From IMG/VR virus record IMGVR_UViG_3300035682_000132, positions 1 through 30,002 of that record: 30,002 nucleotides of DNA; one strand, written 5' to 3'. Position numbers and translations under genes: made by a program. The stretch comes from a virus. The notes below the pieces were generated by a model that had not been told where the DNA came from, searched no databases, and worked only from the letters and a program-made list of their open reading frames with translations. Shown here one piece after another: positions 1 through 6,902 of this stretch (positions are counted from its first letter, which is position 1; each line of letters opens with the position of its first letter).

Positions 1-127
1 TGGTTTGAATGTTCTTGAAAAAATATTTAAGAAAAAAACAGATGAACAACAATCCTGATGTAAAAATCATTCTTGAATATCTTGAAAAGTACAAACATCT
101 TCCATCACTTACTCTTGCAAAACTGAT
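1..127. repeat. Terminal direct repeat, left copy (circularisation overlap)
   Basis: These 127 bases are identical to the last 127 bases of the window. The simplest reading is a circular assembly graph broken at one point, giving a unique genome of 29,875 bp. An overlap of exactly 127 matches the largest odd k-mer commonly used by short-read assemblers, so this is probably not a biological terminal repeat. The break falls between the second holin-like gene and the metallophosphoesterase gene and interrupts neither on the circle. Confidence 0.93.
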
Positions 128-1040
128 ATATAAAAATCATTTTGAATCATTTTCAACTATTGAAAACATCAGGTCAAGAATCAATTATTATCGTGGTAAA
201 TCTGGAAAGAAACATCGTGAAGATATTACAAATAAAAAATTTATGGAAAAAGAATTAAGACCATATTCACCATTTGTTCTTCCAGAATCGGATGCAAAAA
301 AAAGAATTGTGTACAAGCTGGAAGGAAAGAAAATCGGATTGCTTTATGATATTCATATTCCATATCACGATGTGACATCTTTGAATTTAGCATTGATGCA
401 AATTGAAAAAGAAGGATGTGATTCAATCGGATTAATTGGTGATGCACTTGATTGCTATTCATTAAGCACTTTTGAAAAGGATGCAAAGAAAAGAAAGTTC
501 AAAGAAGAATTGTATGCAATGCGACAATTTCTTTTTATGCTTCGTGAAAGGTTTCCAGATGCACACATCTATTTCAAAGAAGGAAATCACGAAGATAGAT
601 ACTGGAGATATATGAGATTGAAAGCACCAGAGTTGATTGATATTGATGCATTTTCATTTCAAGAATTATTGCATCTTGACAAGAACAATATTCATTACAT
701 CGAAGGAAAATCAAAAGCGACATTTGGAAAACTGAATGTATTTCACGGACACGAATTTCCAGCTGGTGCTGGTTCACCAACATCAGTTTCAAAATCACTT
801 TACAACAAGACGAAAACAGATTCAGTTTGTGGACATCATCATCAGACATCAGAGAATCAAGAAACAAATGCTAATGGTGAAATAGTAATGACTTATTCAG
901 TGGGTTGTTTGTGTGAATTATCACCTGATTATATGCCTTTCAACAGATGGAATCACGGATTTGCAATTGCAGAATTGACAAGTGAAAAAGGAGATTACAA
1001 ATTTACAAATTACAGAATTCACGATGGTAAAATTAAATAA
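42..1040 (+). CDS. Calcineurin-like metallophosphoesterase
   Basis: A 332-residue protein with the full metal-binding signature of the calcineurin-like phosphoesterase superfamily. D103-x-H105 is followed by G133-D134, G181-N182-H183-E184, H235-G236-H237 and the G264-H-H-H cluster. Such enzymes are two-metal hydrolases of phosphomono- or phosphodiesters; the substrate cannot be read from the sequence. Residues 1-80 are a charged helical region that may bind nucleic acid, which is inference. The start at 42 is chosen because on the circle the preceding small membrane-protein gene ends 17 bases inside this gene, as other neighbours do; a start at 9 would extend 11 residues further into that gene. 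The 3' end overlaps the spanin-like gene by 17 bases. Its place inside the lysis group is odd for a nucleotide-metabolism enzyme. Confidence 0.88.
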   Translation: MNNNPDVKIILEYLEKYKHLPSLTLAKLIYKNHFESFSTIENIRSRINYYRGKSGKKHREDITNKKFMEKELRPYSPFVLPESDAKKRIVYKLEGKKIGLLYDIHIPYHDVTSLNLALMQIEKEGCDSIGLIGDALDCYSLSTFEKDAKKRKFKEELYAMRQFLFMLRERFPDAHIYFKEGNHEDRYWRYMRLKAPELIDIDAFSFQELLHLDKNNIHYIEGKSKATFGKLNVFHGHEFPAGAGSPTSVSKSLYNKTKTDSVCGHHHQTSENQETNANGEIVMTYSVGCLCELSPDYMPFNRWNHGFAIAELTSEKGDYKFTNYRIHDGKIK

Positions 1041-1392
1041 CAATCAAAGCAATCTTGTGGTTGTAATTTCATTTGTTGTGATTGCATCAGTAATTGGTAT
1101 GATGTTTTGTAAAAGAATCATTGTTGAAAGACCAGTTGAAGTAATCCAGAAAGAAATAGTTCAGAATGATTCAATGATTGATGTTCTAACTGGACAAAAC
1201 ATTGCACTGAATAATCACATTCACAACTTGAATCTGGAAATTGATATGTACAAAAAGTTGCTTGATAAAAATAAAAAACAATATGATAAAGAAATTGATT
1301 TCATTGATGGTCTTGATGCTGATGAACAACTTTTGTTACTCGCAAAAAACATTGATTCCATCAGATACAAGCATATGTCTTTTGGTGAATGA
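1024..1392 (+). CDS. Small membrane-anchored coiled-coil protein, i-spanin-like
   Basis: A 122-residue protein with one N-terminal membrane segment (about residues 9-27) and then a predicted periplasmic coiled coil (about 35-95, rich in E, K, N, L and I). This is the topology of phage inner-membrane spanins of the Rz type. The start at 1024 is preferred over an upstream ATG at 982 because it gives a short overlap with the metallophosphoesterase and puts the membrane segment at the N-terminus. It lies downstream of the endolysin and two holin-like genes, and a second exported protein is encoded in another frame over its 3' end. Function is inferred from topology and context only. Confidence 0.68.
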   Translation: MVKLNNNQSNLVVVISFVVIASVIGMMFCKRIIVERPVEVIQKEIVQNDSMIDVLTGQNIALNNHIHNLNLEIDMYKKLLDKNKKQYDKEIDFIDGLDADEQLLLLAKNIDSIRYKHMSFGE

Positions 1393-1699
1393 TGCTTTGT
1401 TGTTGAACAAGGTAATTGCTTCAGAAAGATTCTTCCATCAACAATATTTAATTCATACCAGAATGATTTCAACTGATGATTCATTAATCAGCAAATACAA
1501 AATGATTGCATACAATTATGAAGACCAAATCAAGTTGTATGAAGAAAACATTTCACGATTGAAGAAGTTAAATCAGATTGCATCTGGTGAACTACAAGAT
1601 GAATCTGCACGAAAAAAGAAATGGAAGAAAGCAACATTGATTGCAATTCCCATTTCTCTCTCAATCGGATTTGTTTGTGGTGTTCTTTTGGCTTTATGA
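1283..1699 (+). CDS. Exported coiled-coil protein with C-terminal membrane anchor, spanin-like
   Basis: A 138-residue protein in a different frame from the upstream spanin-like gene, overlapping it by 110 bases. It begins with two lysines and a hydrophobic run (residues 5-14) ending in NNFCYSQ, which resembles Bacteroidota signal peptides that end in SQ or AQ. A helical, charged middle (about 55-115) follows, then a K/R-rich patch and a C-terminal membrane segment (about 117-138). Exported N-terminus plus C-terminal anchor is the layout of a unimolecular spanin, but C18 is not in a good lipobox. The lysines before the last segment do not fit the positive-inside rule for that topology. The start at 1283 gives the signal-like N-terminus; a longer form from 1241 would not. 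Confidence 0.62.
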   Translation: MIKKLISLMVLMLMNNFCYSQKTLIPSDTSICLLVNDALLLNKVIASERFFHQQYLIHTRMISTDDSLISKYKMIAYNYEDQIKLYEENISRLKKLNQIASGELQDESARKKKWKKATLIAIPISLSIGFVCGVLLAL

Positions 1700-1849
1700 A
1701 TCAATCATAAATTCTGAATACAATTCAGAAAGTGTTCCAACATAAAAACCATCGTGATACACACATTTGTTCTTGTCGAAATCATACTGGTTTTGCTTCA
1801 ACCATAATGCAAATTCAATTGCATTTTCTTTTGATTCCCAACCTTCCAT
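1694..1849 (-). CDS. Small hypothetical protein
   Basis: A 51-residue acidic protein, the last gene of the minus-strand block. Its start at 1849 falls one base after the TAG stop of the preceding gene, a compact arrangement typical of this block. An upstream in-frame ATG at 1909 would add 20 glutamine- and histidine-rich residues and overlap the previous gene by 59 bases, so it is less likely. Its 3' end overlaps the end of the convergent spanin-like gene by 6 bases. Pattern: an alpha-helical start (ESKENAIEFALWLKQ), then a short aromatic stretch and a C-terminal helix. Function not recognised. Confidence 0.55.
   Translation of the reverse strand: MEGWESKENAIEFALWLKQNQYDFDKNKCVYHDGFYVGTLSELYSEFMIDS
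1712..1730. terminator. Candidate bidirectional hairpin between convergent blocks
   Basis: TTCTGAAT (1712-1719), loop ACA, ATTCAGAA (1723-1730): a perfect 8-bp stem just beyond the 3' end of the plus-strand block and inside the last minus-strand gene. It is A/T-rich and has no clear T tract, so termination is only a possibility. Confidence 0.35.
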
Positions 1850-1850
1850 T

Positions 1851-2069
1851 CTAATCCAGTTTTCTGGATGCTCTTGCAATTGTTGTTGCTGATGAAAGTG
1901 TTCCATCACAATACATATTCCAAAAATCAGATACAGAATGAATTGCTGGATTCATTCCAAGTTCTTTGAACTCTTTCATCCAAACACGAACTGCAAGTTT
2001 TCTTGCATTGGTTTTCAGTGCTGGTGATTTCTTCGTCACTGATTTAACATTTGTTGTTGTTTTACTCAT
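1851..2069 (-). CDS. Small basic hypothetical protein
   Basis: A 72-residue protein with a strongly basic, Thr/Lys-rich first 30 residues and a helical remainder containing RVWMKEFKELGMNPAIHS. The basic tail would suit nucleic-acid binding, but no known fold is recognised. It lies directly downstream of the large terminase and begins after a 59-base A/T-rich gap. Placement suggests co-transcription with the terminase. The start is the only ATG before the basic tail. Confidence 0.55.
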   Translation of the reverse strand: MSKTTTNVKSVTKKSPALKTNARKLAVRVWMKEFKELGMNPAIHSVSDFWNMYCDGTLSSATTIARASRKLD

Positions 2070-2128
2070 AATCTTAAAATTAACAATTAATACAATTTAT
2101 CAGGCAGAAAAGAATTAACATTTCCACA

Positions 2129-3436
2129 TTAAGCGAAAACATATTTTCCAGTGTTTGCATTCAACTCATAAAACATACGCATCATAATTGCATCCGCAAT
2201 ATCTGGTGATTTTCCTTCACGCATTTTGATGACATCTTTTGGAGTTACTGCAAGTTTAGAATCTGAATCCGCTTTATGTCTTTTTATCATCTGCAATTCG
2301 GAAATGATTTGTTCCTTCCAGTCATTTGCAAGGAAAGTGATTTTGTTTTTTTCAATGAATTCTGCAAGTTTGAAAAAGCATTCCGCTTTGATGTTTTGAA
2401 ATCTATCTGGATGCTTTGCTTTCGAACCATTCTGAAATCCTTTGTATTTGCCGATGTCACACAATCCACCACCAATTCCATCTTCATCACAAATGATATT
2501 CTGAATCATTATCTGGTGTTCTTTACGCAATGATTCAATCACTTCATATGTATCTGTTATGGAAGACCTTTTCAACTCTTTAATATGGATTAATGAAAGA
2601 CCATTCCATACACAAATAATGGTTCTATCTTTTCCAAATCGTGCAACATCACAAGTGATGTATTTAATACCAGATAGAATCTCATTTCGAAAAGCAATAT
2701 TCAAATGTTCACTGCTAAATATTTTATCAGAATCATCATCGTATTCCCAATTTCCAAGAAGCAATCTTTTTCTATCATAATCTGGAAGCAATCGAAGTGA
2801 TTCAAGATATGATGCTGGAAGAAATGGGTTATCAGTTGGTAATGCCTGAACAAATGCACGATGTTCTGGAAGTTCACCATTTTTTGCTTTCAAATAGAAT
2901 TCATTATATATCCAGTTCTTCGATGGATTGCAAGTAAGTAATCCTTTTGGAATCAAATCATATTCATTCAATTTGAATCTGCATCTGGAATGAACAATTG
3001 CAATTGCTTTTTCACTGATTTCAGAAACTTCATCGCAAAAATAATCTGTGATTTCAAGTGAACCAAGTGAATCGAAATTTTTATCTGCTGGATAGCTGAA
3101 CAAATCTTTTAGTATGATTTCACTTCCATTGAAAAACTTAATCACATTTGTTTGTCCATTGAAGGTATAGTGCAAACCAGATTTCAATTGCATTTCAGCA
3201 CAAGTTTCGAAGAAAGTATTCAGTGTTGTTTTCTTCAGTGTATCAAGTTTACTTCTTCCGATTAACGAACGAGTTCCAGCATACTTTAACCTTCGTTGAA
3301 TTTGCCAGATACAACCAAGTTTTGTTTTACCACCACCAGCACCACCACCATACAACACTTGTTGTATAGGTGATGATATTGAAAGGTGATTCAATGCTTC
3401 TTTTTGTCGGTCAAGAAAGGTTGGTTCGTACTTCAT
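2129..3436 (-). CDS. terL: Terminase large subunit (ATPase and nuclease)
   Basis: A 435-residue packaging motor. The ATPase domain shows a Walker A (GGGAGGGKT, residues 30-38), a Walker B with catalytic glutamate (DYFCDE, 131-136) and a coupling motif (LTCNPS, 167-172). The RNase H-like nuclease domain shows acidic residues at D263 (DVARFGKD), D317/D319 and D412/D415 (SPDIADAI). Length is normal for the family and the gene looks intact. It should dock on the portal (26330-28318) and cut and pump DNA into proheads. It overlaps the preceding small gene by 26 bases. Unusually, it lies on the minus strand at the end of the replication block, far from portal and capsid genes, so it would be expressed with early functions unless a separate internal promoter exists. 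Confidence 0.96.
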   Translation of the reverse strand: MKYEPTFLDRQKEALNHLSISSPIQQVLYGGGAGGGKTKLGCIWQIQRRLKYAGTRSLIGRSKLDTLKKTTLNTFFETCAEMQLKSGLHYTFNGQTNVIKFFNGSEIILKDLFSYPADKNFDSLGSLEITDYFCDEVSEISEKAIAIVHSRCRFKLNEYDLIPKGLLTCNPSKNWIYNEFYLKAKNGELPEHRAFVQALPTDNPFLPASYLESLRLLPDYDRKRLLLGNWEYDDDSDKIFSSEHLNIAFRNEILSGIKYITCDVARFGKDRTIICVWNGLSLIHIKELKRSSITDTYEVIESLRKEHQIMIQNIICDEDGIGGGLCDIGKYKGFQNGSKAKHPDRFQNIKAECFFKLAEFIEKNKITFLANDWKEQIISELQMIKRHKADSDSKLAVTPKDVIKMREGKSPDIADAIMMRMFYELNANTGKYVFA

Positions 3437-3635
3437 TGATTCGATTTAATGCATTTTGGTAAAATCTTCTTTCAGCAATGTTGCATTCACTTTTCAGAAG
3501 TTCTTCGAAGGTCTGAATTGAAAGTTCTATTGGTGATTTTTCAGCTGATTCAGATGTCAATTGTTGATACATATCCAGTATGTAATCAGCAAAGATTTCA
3601 GCTCTCTGTTTATTGGTAAATTTTTCTTTTTTCAT
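3411..3635 (-). CDS. Small hypothetical protein upstream of the terminase
   Basis: A 74-residue, mostly helical, charged protein that overlaps the start of the large terminase by 26 bases. The first 10 residues are Lys-rich and the middle is a predicted helix pair (QTFEELLKSECNIAERRFYQ). Position directly before the terminase makes a small terminase subunit conceivable, but it is short for that and no helix-turn-helix is evident; the DUF5681-like protein at 12401 is the other candidate. Function not assigned. Confidence 0.6.
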   Translation of the reverse strand: MKKEKFTNKQRAEIFADYILDMYQQLTSESAEKSPIELSIQTFEELLKSECNIAERRFYQNALNRINEVRTNLS

Positions 3636-3637
3636 TC

Positions 3638-3868
3638 TTAAAATGTTTCATTTATTTCTACTTCAAAACCAAGATGTTCCAGAACTTGTTTCAAGATGGT
3701 GTGTGTATCTTGATTGTGCGAAGGCATTTCAACACCATTTACTTTTGTGATTGTTCCATAATAAGCGCAACAACCATCACCACAAGTATCATAATATTCT
3801 TGAATATCAATATTTAACTTTGGCTTGGTTTCAATACCAGCCATAAATTCATCAAACTCTTTACTCAT
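3638..3868 (-). CDS. Small hypothetical protein with a CGDGCC motif
   Basis: A 76-residue protein. A central YYDTCGDGCCAYYG segment carries three cysteines, followed by a beta-rich stretch and a helix (ILKQVLEHLGFEVEI). It resembles small unnamed proteins common in tailed phages; no function is known to me. The start at 3868 is chosen because it overlaps the previous gene by only 8 bases; ATGs at 3880 and 3904 would lengthen it with Thr/Lys-rich residues and a larger overlap. It ends two bases before the next gene. Confidence 0.6.
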   Translation of the reverse strand: MSKEFDEFMAGIETKPKLNIDIQEYYDTCGDGCCAYYGTITKVNGVEMPSHNQDTHTILKQVLEHLGFEVEINETF

Positions 3869-4115
3869 CTTGACATCCATAAGTTTTGTTGTAGTATTCT
3901 TCACCTGTTACATAAAAGAATTCATCCTTAAAATTGCAATATTTTTCTTTGTCAATAACCATATCAATACCAGCCCTATTAGATTTCATTATCTCCTCCT
4001 TGTGCATTGCTTTGGCTTTTAAAAATATCTGAGATTCTGATAATTCACAAGTTCCATTTACAATTTTAATTATTTGTTCTTGAAACCATTCAACCGCAGT
4101 TTGTTTTGCTTTCAT
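3861..4115 (-). CDS. Small helical hypothetical protein
   Basis: An 84-residue protein starting MKAKQTAVEWFQEQI, a pattern that recurs in short unnamed genes of Bacteroidota phages and prophages. It continues with a long helix through LKAKAMHKEEIMKS. Its ATG overlaps the TGA of the previous gene (ATGA), implying translational coupling. Function unknown; the neighbours are small regulators and the terminase. Confidence 0.65.
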   Translation of the reverse strand: MKAKQTAVEWFQEQIIKIVNGTCELSESQIFLKAKAMHKEEIMKSNRAGIDMVIDKEKYCNFKDEFFYVTGEEYYNKTYGCQDE

Positions 4116-4306
4116 ATTTTTTCTTCGCGTATTTCTATTTTGAATAATTCTTTCAGTGCTAAAACTTCAGCATCTTTGAAGTTTGTCTTTCCTTGTTCAC
4201 GAAGACAATAATTTGATTGTTCGATTCCGAGTTTATACGCAAGGTATTCTTGTGAATATTCATAAAACAATCTGTAACACTTAACTGATTTGTGAAATGG
4301 AATCAT
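4112..4306 (-). CDS. Small helix-turn-helix (XRE/Cro-like) protein
   Basis: A 64-residue protein whose middle reads as a Cro/XRE-type helix-turn-helix: YSQEYLAYKLGIEQSNYCL (about 16-34), then a turn (EQGKTNFK) and a further helix. XRE proteins commonly repress or modulate transcription. Alone, without a divergent operator or integrase, it is weak evidence for lysogeny; a role in switching early transcription is inference. The gene is coupled on both sides by ATGA overlaps (4303-4306 and 4112-4115). Confidence 0.68.
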   Translation of the reverse strand: MIPFHKSVKCYRLFYEYSQEYLAYKLGIEQSNYCLREQGKTNFKDAEVLALKELFKIEIREEKI

Positions 4307-4692
4307 AAATTAAAAAGTTTAGCAATTATTCTTTGAATGAAGTTTCGTTCTGGTTGATGAACTGAATTATTTCCATCAACAAGTTCTTTCAGCTTTTTAA
4401 CTCTTGGTGTTTCTCTGATTCCTTTTTGATAATTGTGTTTCAATTTTAGAAACATTGCGAATCTTTCATTTCGAATTCTTTCCATTGCTTTGTAATTCTT
4501 GTTTCCATCACACGATATCATTCCACATTGCATCATCATTGAAAAATAATGCTTTGAAAATTTCATCTGGTTGCAAACTTCAATTGGTGTTAATCCTTCG
4601 TTTACCAGTTTGCAAACTTGTGACAATCTTTCACGAGTTACTGGAGTGCGATTTGCTTTGTGTTTTTCAAATGTCATTTTGAGTTGTTCCAT
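4303..4692 (-). CDS. Possible DNA-binding protein with helix-turn-helix-like segment
   Basis: A 129-residue basic protein. Residues 20-55 contain a pattern like a resolvase- or GcrA-type helix-turn-helix (VCKLVNEGLTPIEVCNQM, then FSKHYFSMMM). The C-terminal half is highly basic (KLKHNYQKGIRETPRVKKLK). This suggests DNA binding, perhaps regulatory or packaging-related; no specific family is recognised. The start is preceded by the A-rich leader AAAAATCAAAACA seen before many genes of this block. It is ATGA-coupled to the XRE-like gene. Confidence 0.55.
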   Translation of the reverse strand: MEQLKMTFEKHKANRTPVTRERLSQVCKLVNEGLTPIEVCNQMKFSKHYFSMMMQCGMISCDGNKNYKAMERIRNERFAMFLKLKHNYQKGIRETPRVKKLKELVDGNNSVHQPERNFIQRIIAKLFNL

Positions 4693-4710
4693 TGTTTTGA
4701 TTTTTATTTA

Positions 4711-5403
4711 TTATTTATAAAGTTCTTTTGACCATTGTTCTGCAATTGCATCTGCAATACCTTGAAATGTTTTGCTTCTTAAAGTTCTTCTTTGCTCTGG
4801 TGTTTTTGCTTCTTTAAGAATATCCATATACCACTTTGGTTGTCTTTTTTTAATTCCTTTTGCAGATATGAATTCAACCATTTCACCTTTTCCAACTATA
4901 TTAGTTGGTTCTAAATTTGGAAGATTCTTCAACCACAAACAAGTTGATTTTGTTGCTTCATCACCAAACATATATGGTTGAATTATTTGATGTGGTTTCA
5001 TCCATAATGATGAAAGTGTTCCAATTGGATTTTCAATTGCAACTTTTTCAATATTACAATTGTATAATCTTTTTACAAATTCAACACTTTCCATCATATC
5101 ATTTCTACGATTTGGATATTTTGGATTTGGTCTTCTTTCATCAAATGGAAGATGCTTATCTTCAGGATGTGATAACCATTGTGAACCACTAATTGCAAGG
5201 AATGTGCAAGGTGGATGTGCAACCATCAAATCAAATTTAGGTTCTCTTTCAATTACATTGAATACATCTTCTTGAAAATGATATTCAGGATGTCCACCAG
5301 AAGAAGGTAAAAGGTCGCAACTGAATGCTTCAATTCCTAATTTTCTAAATGCTTTTGTTACTGCTTGACTTTCTTCACAAGCTATTAAAACTCTTTTTTT
5401 CAT
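4711..5403 (-). CDS. Small phage cytosine-C5 DNA methyltransferase
   Basis: A 230-residue protein. An AdoMet-type N-terminus (RVLIACEESQAVTKAFRKLG, about 4-23) is followed by acidic D30, the catalytic motif HPPC (63-66, equivalent to the PPC of motif IV) and IENP (123-126, equivalent to motif VI). The family transfers a methyl group to C5 of cytosine. It is shorter than full-length Dcm- or HhaI-type enzymes, and I see no obvious target-recognition domain, so specificity cannot be read. The start is preceded by CAAAAATCAAA. A protective role against host restriction is plausible and relevant to the missing tetranucleotides in this genome, but the link is inference. No matching endonuclease is adjacent. 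Confidence 0.78.
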   Translation of the reverse strand: MKKRVLIACEESQAVTKAFRKLGIEAFSCDLLPSSGGHPEYHFQEDVFNVIEREPKFDLMVAHPPCTFLAISGSQWLSHPEDKHLPFDERRPNPKYPNRRNDMMESVEFVKRLYNCNIEKVAIENPIGTLSSLWMKPHQIIQPYMFGDEATKSTCLWLKNLPNLEPTNIVGKGEMVEFISAKGIKKRQPKWYMDILKEAKTPEQRRTLRSKTFQGIADAIAEQWSKELYK

Positions 5404-5419
5404 TTTGATTTTTGTTTAA

Positions 5420-6208
5420 TTATTTAAGATTACATTGTTGAATTAAATATTTTGTGTATATGATTCTTCGAAGTTCACAAGTGATTGAATGCGCAAAGTT
5501 TTCTTCTTGTCTTTCACTGAACTTTGAAATCTTTGTTGGTGTAATGTCTTGTTCTTTCATCACAACTTTTCGTGCTTGAATTCGGAATGCTTTCCATTCT
5601 TCTTTGGAATACATATCATCAGATATTAATCCAGTTGAATGCATCCATTCCACAATCCGATATGAACACAACATTGCACTGGTGTTCTTTCCTTGTTTCC
5701 ATTGTTCAATGTGTTCCTGAATCAACTTCATCCAGTCAACCTTGATTTCTTTTTCAGCATCAGTTGGTTCTGGTGGATTCAGTTCTTTCCACTTTGCTTC
5801 CAAATTCCGATATTCAATAATTGCTTTTCCTTTGTGTATCAGATACAATGAAAGAACATCAGAGATATATGAAGCATCAATTGTTTGGAAGTGATTGATT
5901 TTCTTGTCGAACTGGTTTGTGATGTTCATTTCAATAGCAATCATCAAATCATCAAGCGTTACTGATGGGAATGCATTAGAAAGAATCTGGTGCATTATCT
6001 GGATGAATTGTATGTCAACCATCGCAACACCATTCAAAGCGCAAATTTTGACTATGCTTTGCGCGAATTCAGGCAATGTACACTTGGATATCTTTTCTGA
6101 TTCTTGTGCTTTAATGATTCTGTTGTGAAGCAATGTCATTTGCTTGTTGAAGAATTCTTTCTGCATCAGTGATTGTGAACCTTCCGTTTTTTGAAGTTGT
6201 TGATTCAT
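5420..6208 (-). CDS. Probable replication-associated protein, unassigned
   Basis: A 262-residue helical protein immediately downstream of the initiator gene and overlapping its end by 98 bases. No ATPase P-loop is visible, so it is not a canonical DnaC/IstB loader, although its position is where phages often keep a helicase loader or primosomal protein. The start at 6208 is preferred because the 40 bases before it form an A-rich leader with repeated AAAATCAAAA blocks, as before other genes here; ATGs at 6166 or 6139 would shorten the overlap. A longer frame open to 6364 lies over coding sequence of the initiator and is unlikely. Role in replication is inferred from context only. Confidence 0.6.
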   Translation of the reverse strand: MNQQLQKTEGSQSLMQKEFFNKQMTLLHNRIIKAQESEKISKCTLPEFAQSIVKICALNGVAMVDIQFIQIMHQILSNAFPSVTLDDLMIAIEMNITNQFDKKINHFQTIDASYISDVLSLYLIHKGKAIIEYRNLEAKWKELNPPEPTDAEKEIKVDWMKLIQEHIEQWKQGKNTSAMLCSYRIVEWMHSTGLISDDMYSKEEWKAFRIQARKVVMKEQDITPTKISKFSERQEENFAHSITCELRRIIYTKYLIQQCNLK

Positions 6209-6890
6209 TTGCTTTTTGATTTTGGTTTTGATTTTTGTATGTTGATTTTCTTCGCATCCAATTTCGTGCTGATGACAACCAGTCAACCATTGGTGTTCTT
6301 CCAACCTTCCAACCATTACTGGAATAGTAATCGTAAAATTCGTTTGCATCTGATTCAGTTCCATCTATTGTGGAAAAGTATTCAAGCACTTGCAAAACTG
6401 ATTCAGGTTTTCCTTGTTTCTTATTTTTTTTCGTCTTTATTATATTAATATTATTATTAATACTATTAATACTATTACTATTAATACTATTATTAATATT
6501 AGTATGTAGTGCATCAGTTTCACATATGCTCACCATATGCTCACCATATGCTTCATCAGACGAAGTTGAATTTGAAGATGGAATCACCAGTGGTTTTTTC
6601 TTGGATGTCGCATTGCGCTTTCGATTCATTGAATATTCACTTTGCTTTTGCATTGATTCCAGAAGTGGTTCATACATCCAAACATCACCATATGCTATGC
6701 ATATGCTCTGCATATGCTCACCATATGCTATGCATATGCTTTTCATCTGGTCTTGTGTGATGAATCCATTCTGATGCTGGATGCAAAGCATTGTCAAGAA
6801 TGAACCTTTTTGTTCCATTGACATCAGTGAAGAATCCTGAAGTAATCTGGTAACATCAAGCATCATTGGTTTTGATTTTGATTTGAACAT
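6111..6890 (-). CDS. Replication initiator / replisome organiser, origin inside the gene
   Basis: A 259-residue protein. The N-terminal part (LLQDSSLMSMEQKGSFLTML, about 16-35) looks like the winged-helix start of phage replisome organisers. The C-terminal part has the FYDYYSSNGWKVGR...WLSSARNWMRR pattern (about 185-215) common in phage initiators. The middle is low complexity: an 11-residue repeat (SICIAYGEHMQ and relatives) and an Asn/Ile/Ser-rich stretch. Both are the translation of 11-bp DNA repeats and an A/T-rich block, an arrangement like lambda O, where the origin lies within the initiator gene. It should bind these repeats and recruit host helicase; no phage helicase, primase or polymerase is encoded. 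It lies between the DnaA-like gene and the 5420-6208 gene. Confidence 0.76.
   Translation of the reverse strand: MFKSKSKPMMLDVTRLLQDSSLMSMEQKGSFLTMLCIQHQNGFITQDQMKSICIAYGEHMQSICIAYGDVWMYEPLLESMQKQSEYSMNRKRNATSKKKPLVIPSSNSTSSDEAYGEHMVSICETDALHTNINNSINSNSINSINNNINIIKTKKNKKQGKPESVLQVLEYFSTIDGTESDANEFYDYYSSNGWKVGRTPMVDWLSSARNWMRRKSTYKNQNQNQKANESTTSKNGRFTITDAERILQQANDIASQQNH
6521..6552. repeat. Three-unit 11-bp iteron array
   Basis: Three head-to-tail units of CACCATATGCT: 6521-6530 (one C missing), 6531-6541 and 6542-6552. The core CATATG is palindromic. The array begins 15 bases from the A/T-rich block, close enough to act as part of an origin. Confidence 0.85.
6686..6740. repeat. Five-unit 11-bp iteron array
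   Basis: Five contiguous 11-bp units: CACCATATGCT, ATGCATATGCT, CTGCATATGCT, CACCATATGCT, ATGCATATGCT. The last eight bases of each (CATATGCT) are invariant and only the first three vary. Spacing of one helical turn would put every core on the same DNA face. Encoded on the minus strand as an 11-residue protein repeat of the initiator. Confidence 0.9.
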
Positions 6891-6902
6891 TGCTTGTGAT
6901 TT

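Larger units (their letters stand above)
6422..6740. other. Putative replication origin (iterons plus A/T-rich unwinding region)
   Basis: Within the initiator gene, a nearly pure A/T stretch (6422-6505) built from TTAATAC and TATTAT units lies beside two arrays of 11-bp repeats (6521-6552 and 6686-6740). Iterons next to an A/T-rich unwinding element is the standard architecture of iteron origins and of lambda ori. The coding constraint alone would not produce an 11-bp period, which is not a multiple of three. Assignment as origin is inference from architecture. Confidence 0.72.

Noticed and set aside
4112-4306. A CI-like lysogeny repressor
   Set aside because: The protein is only a small helix-turn-helix unit without an oligomerisation domain, divergent partner or operators, so lysogeny control is not supported.
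6521-6740. A CRISPR array
   Set aside because: The units are contiguous 11-mers without unique spacers and lie within a coding gene.
6370-6774. Open plus-strand frames across the origin region
   Set aside because: They are antisense to the initiator gene and consist of translated repeats and A/T-rich DNA (runs of Ile, Leu and Tyr); no leader or neighbour supports them.
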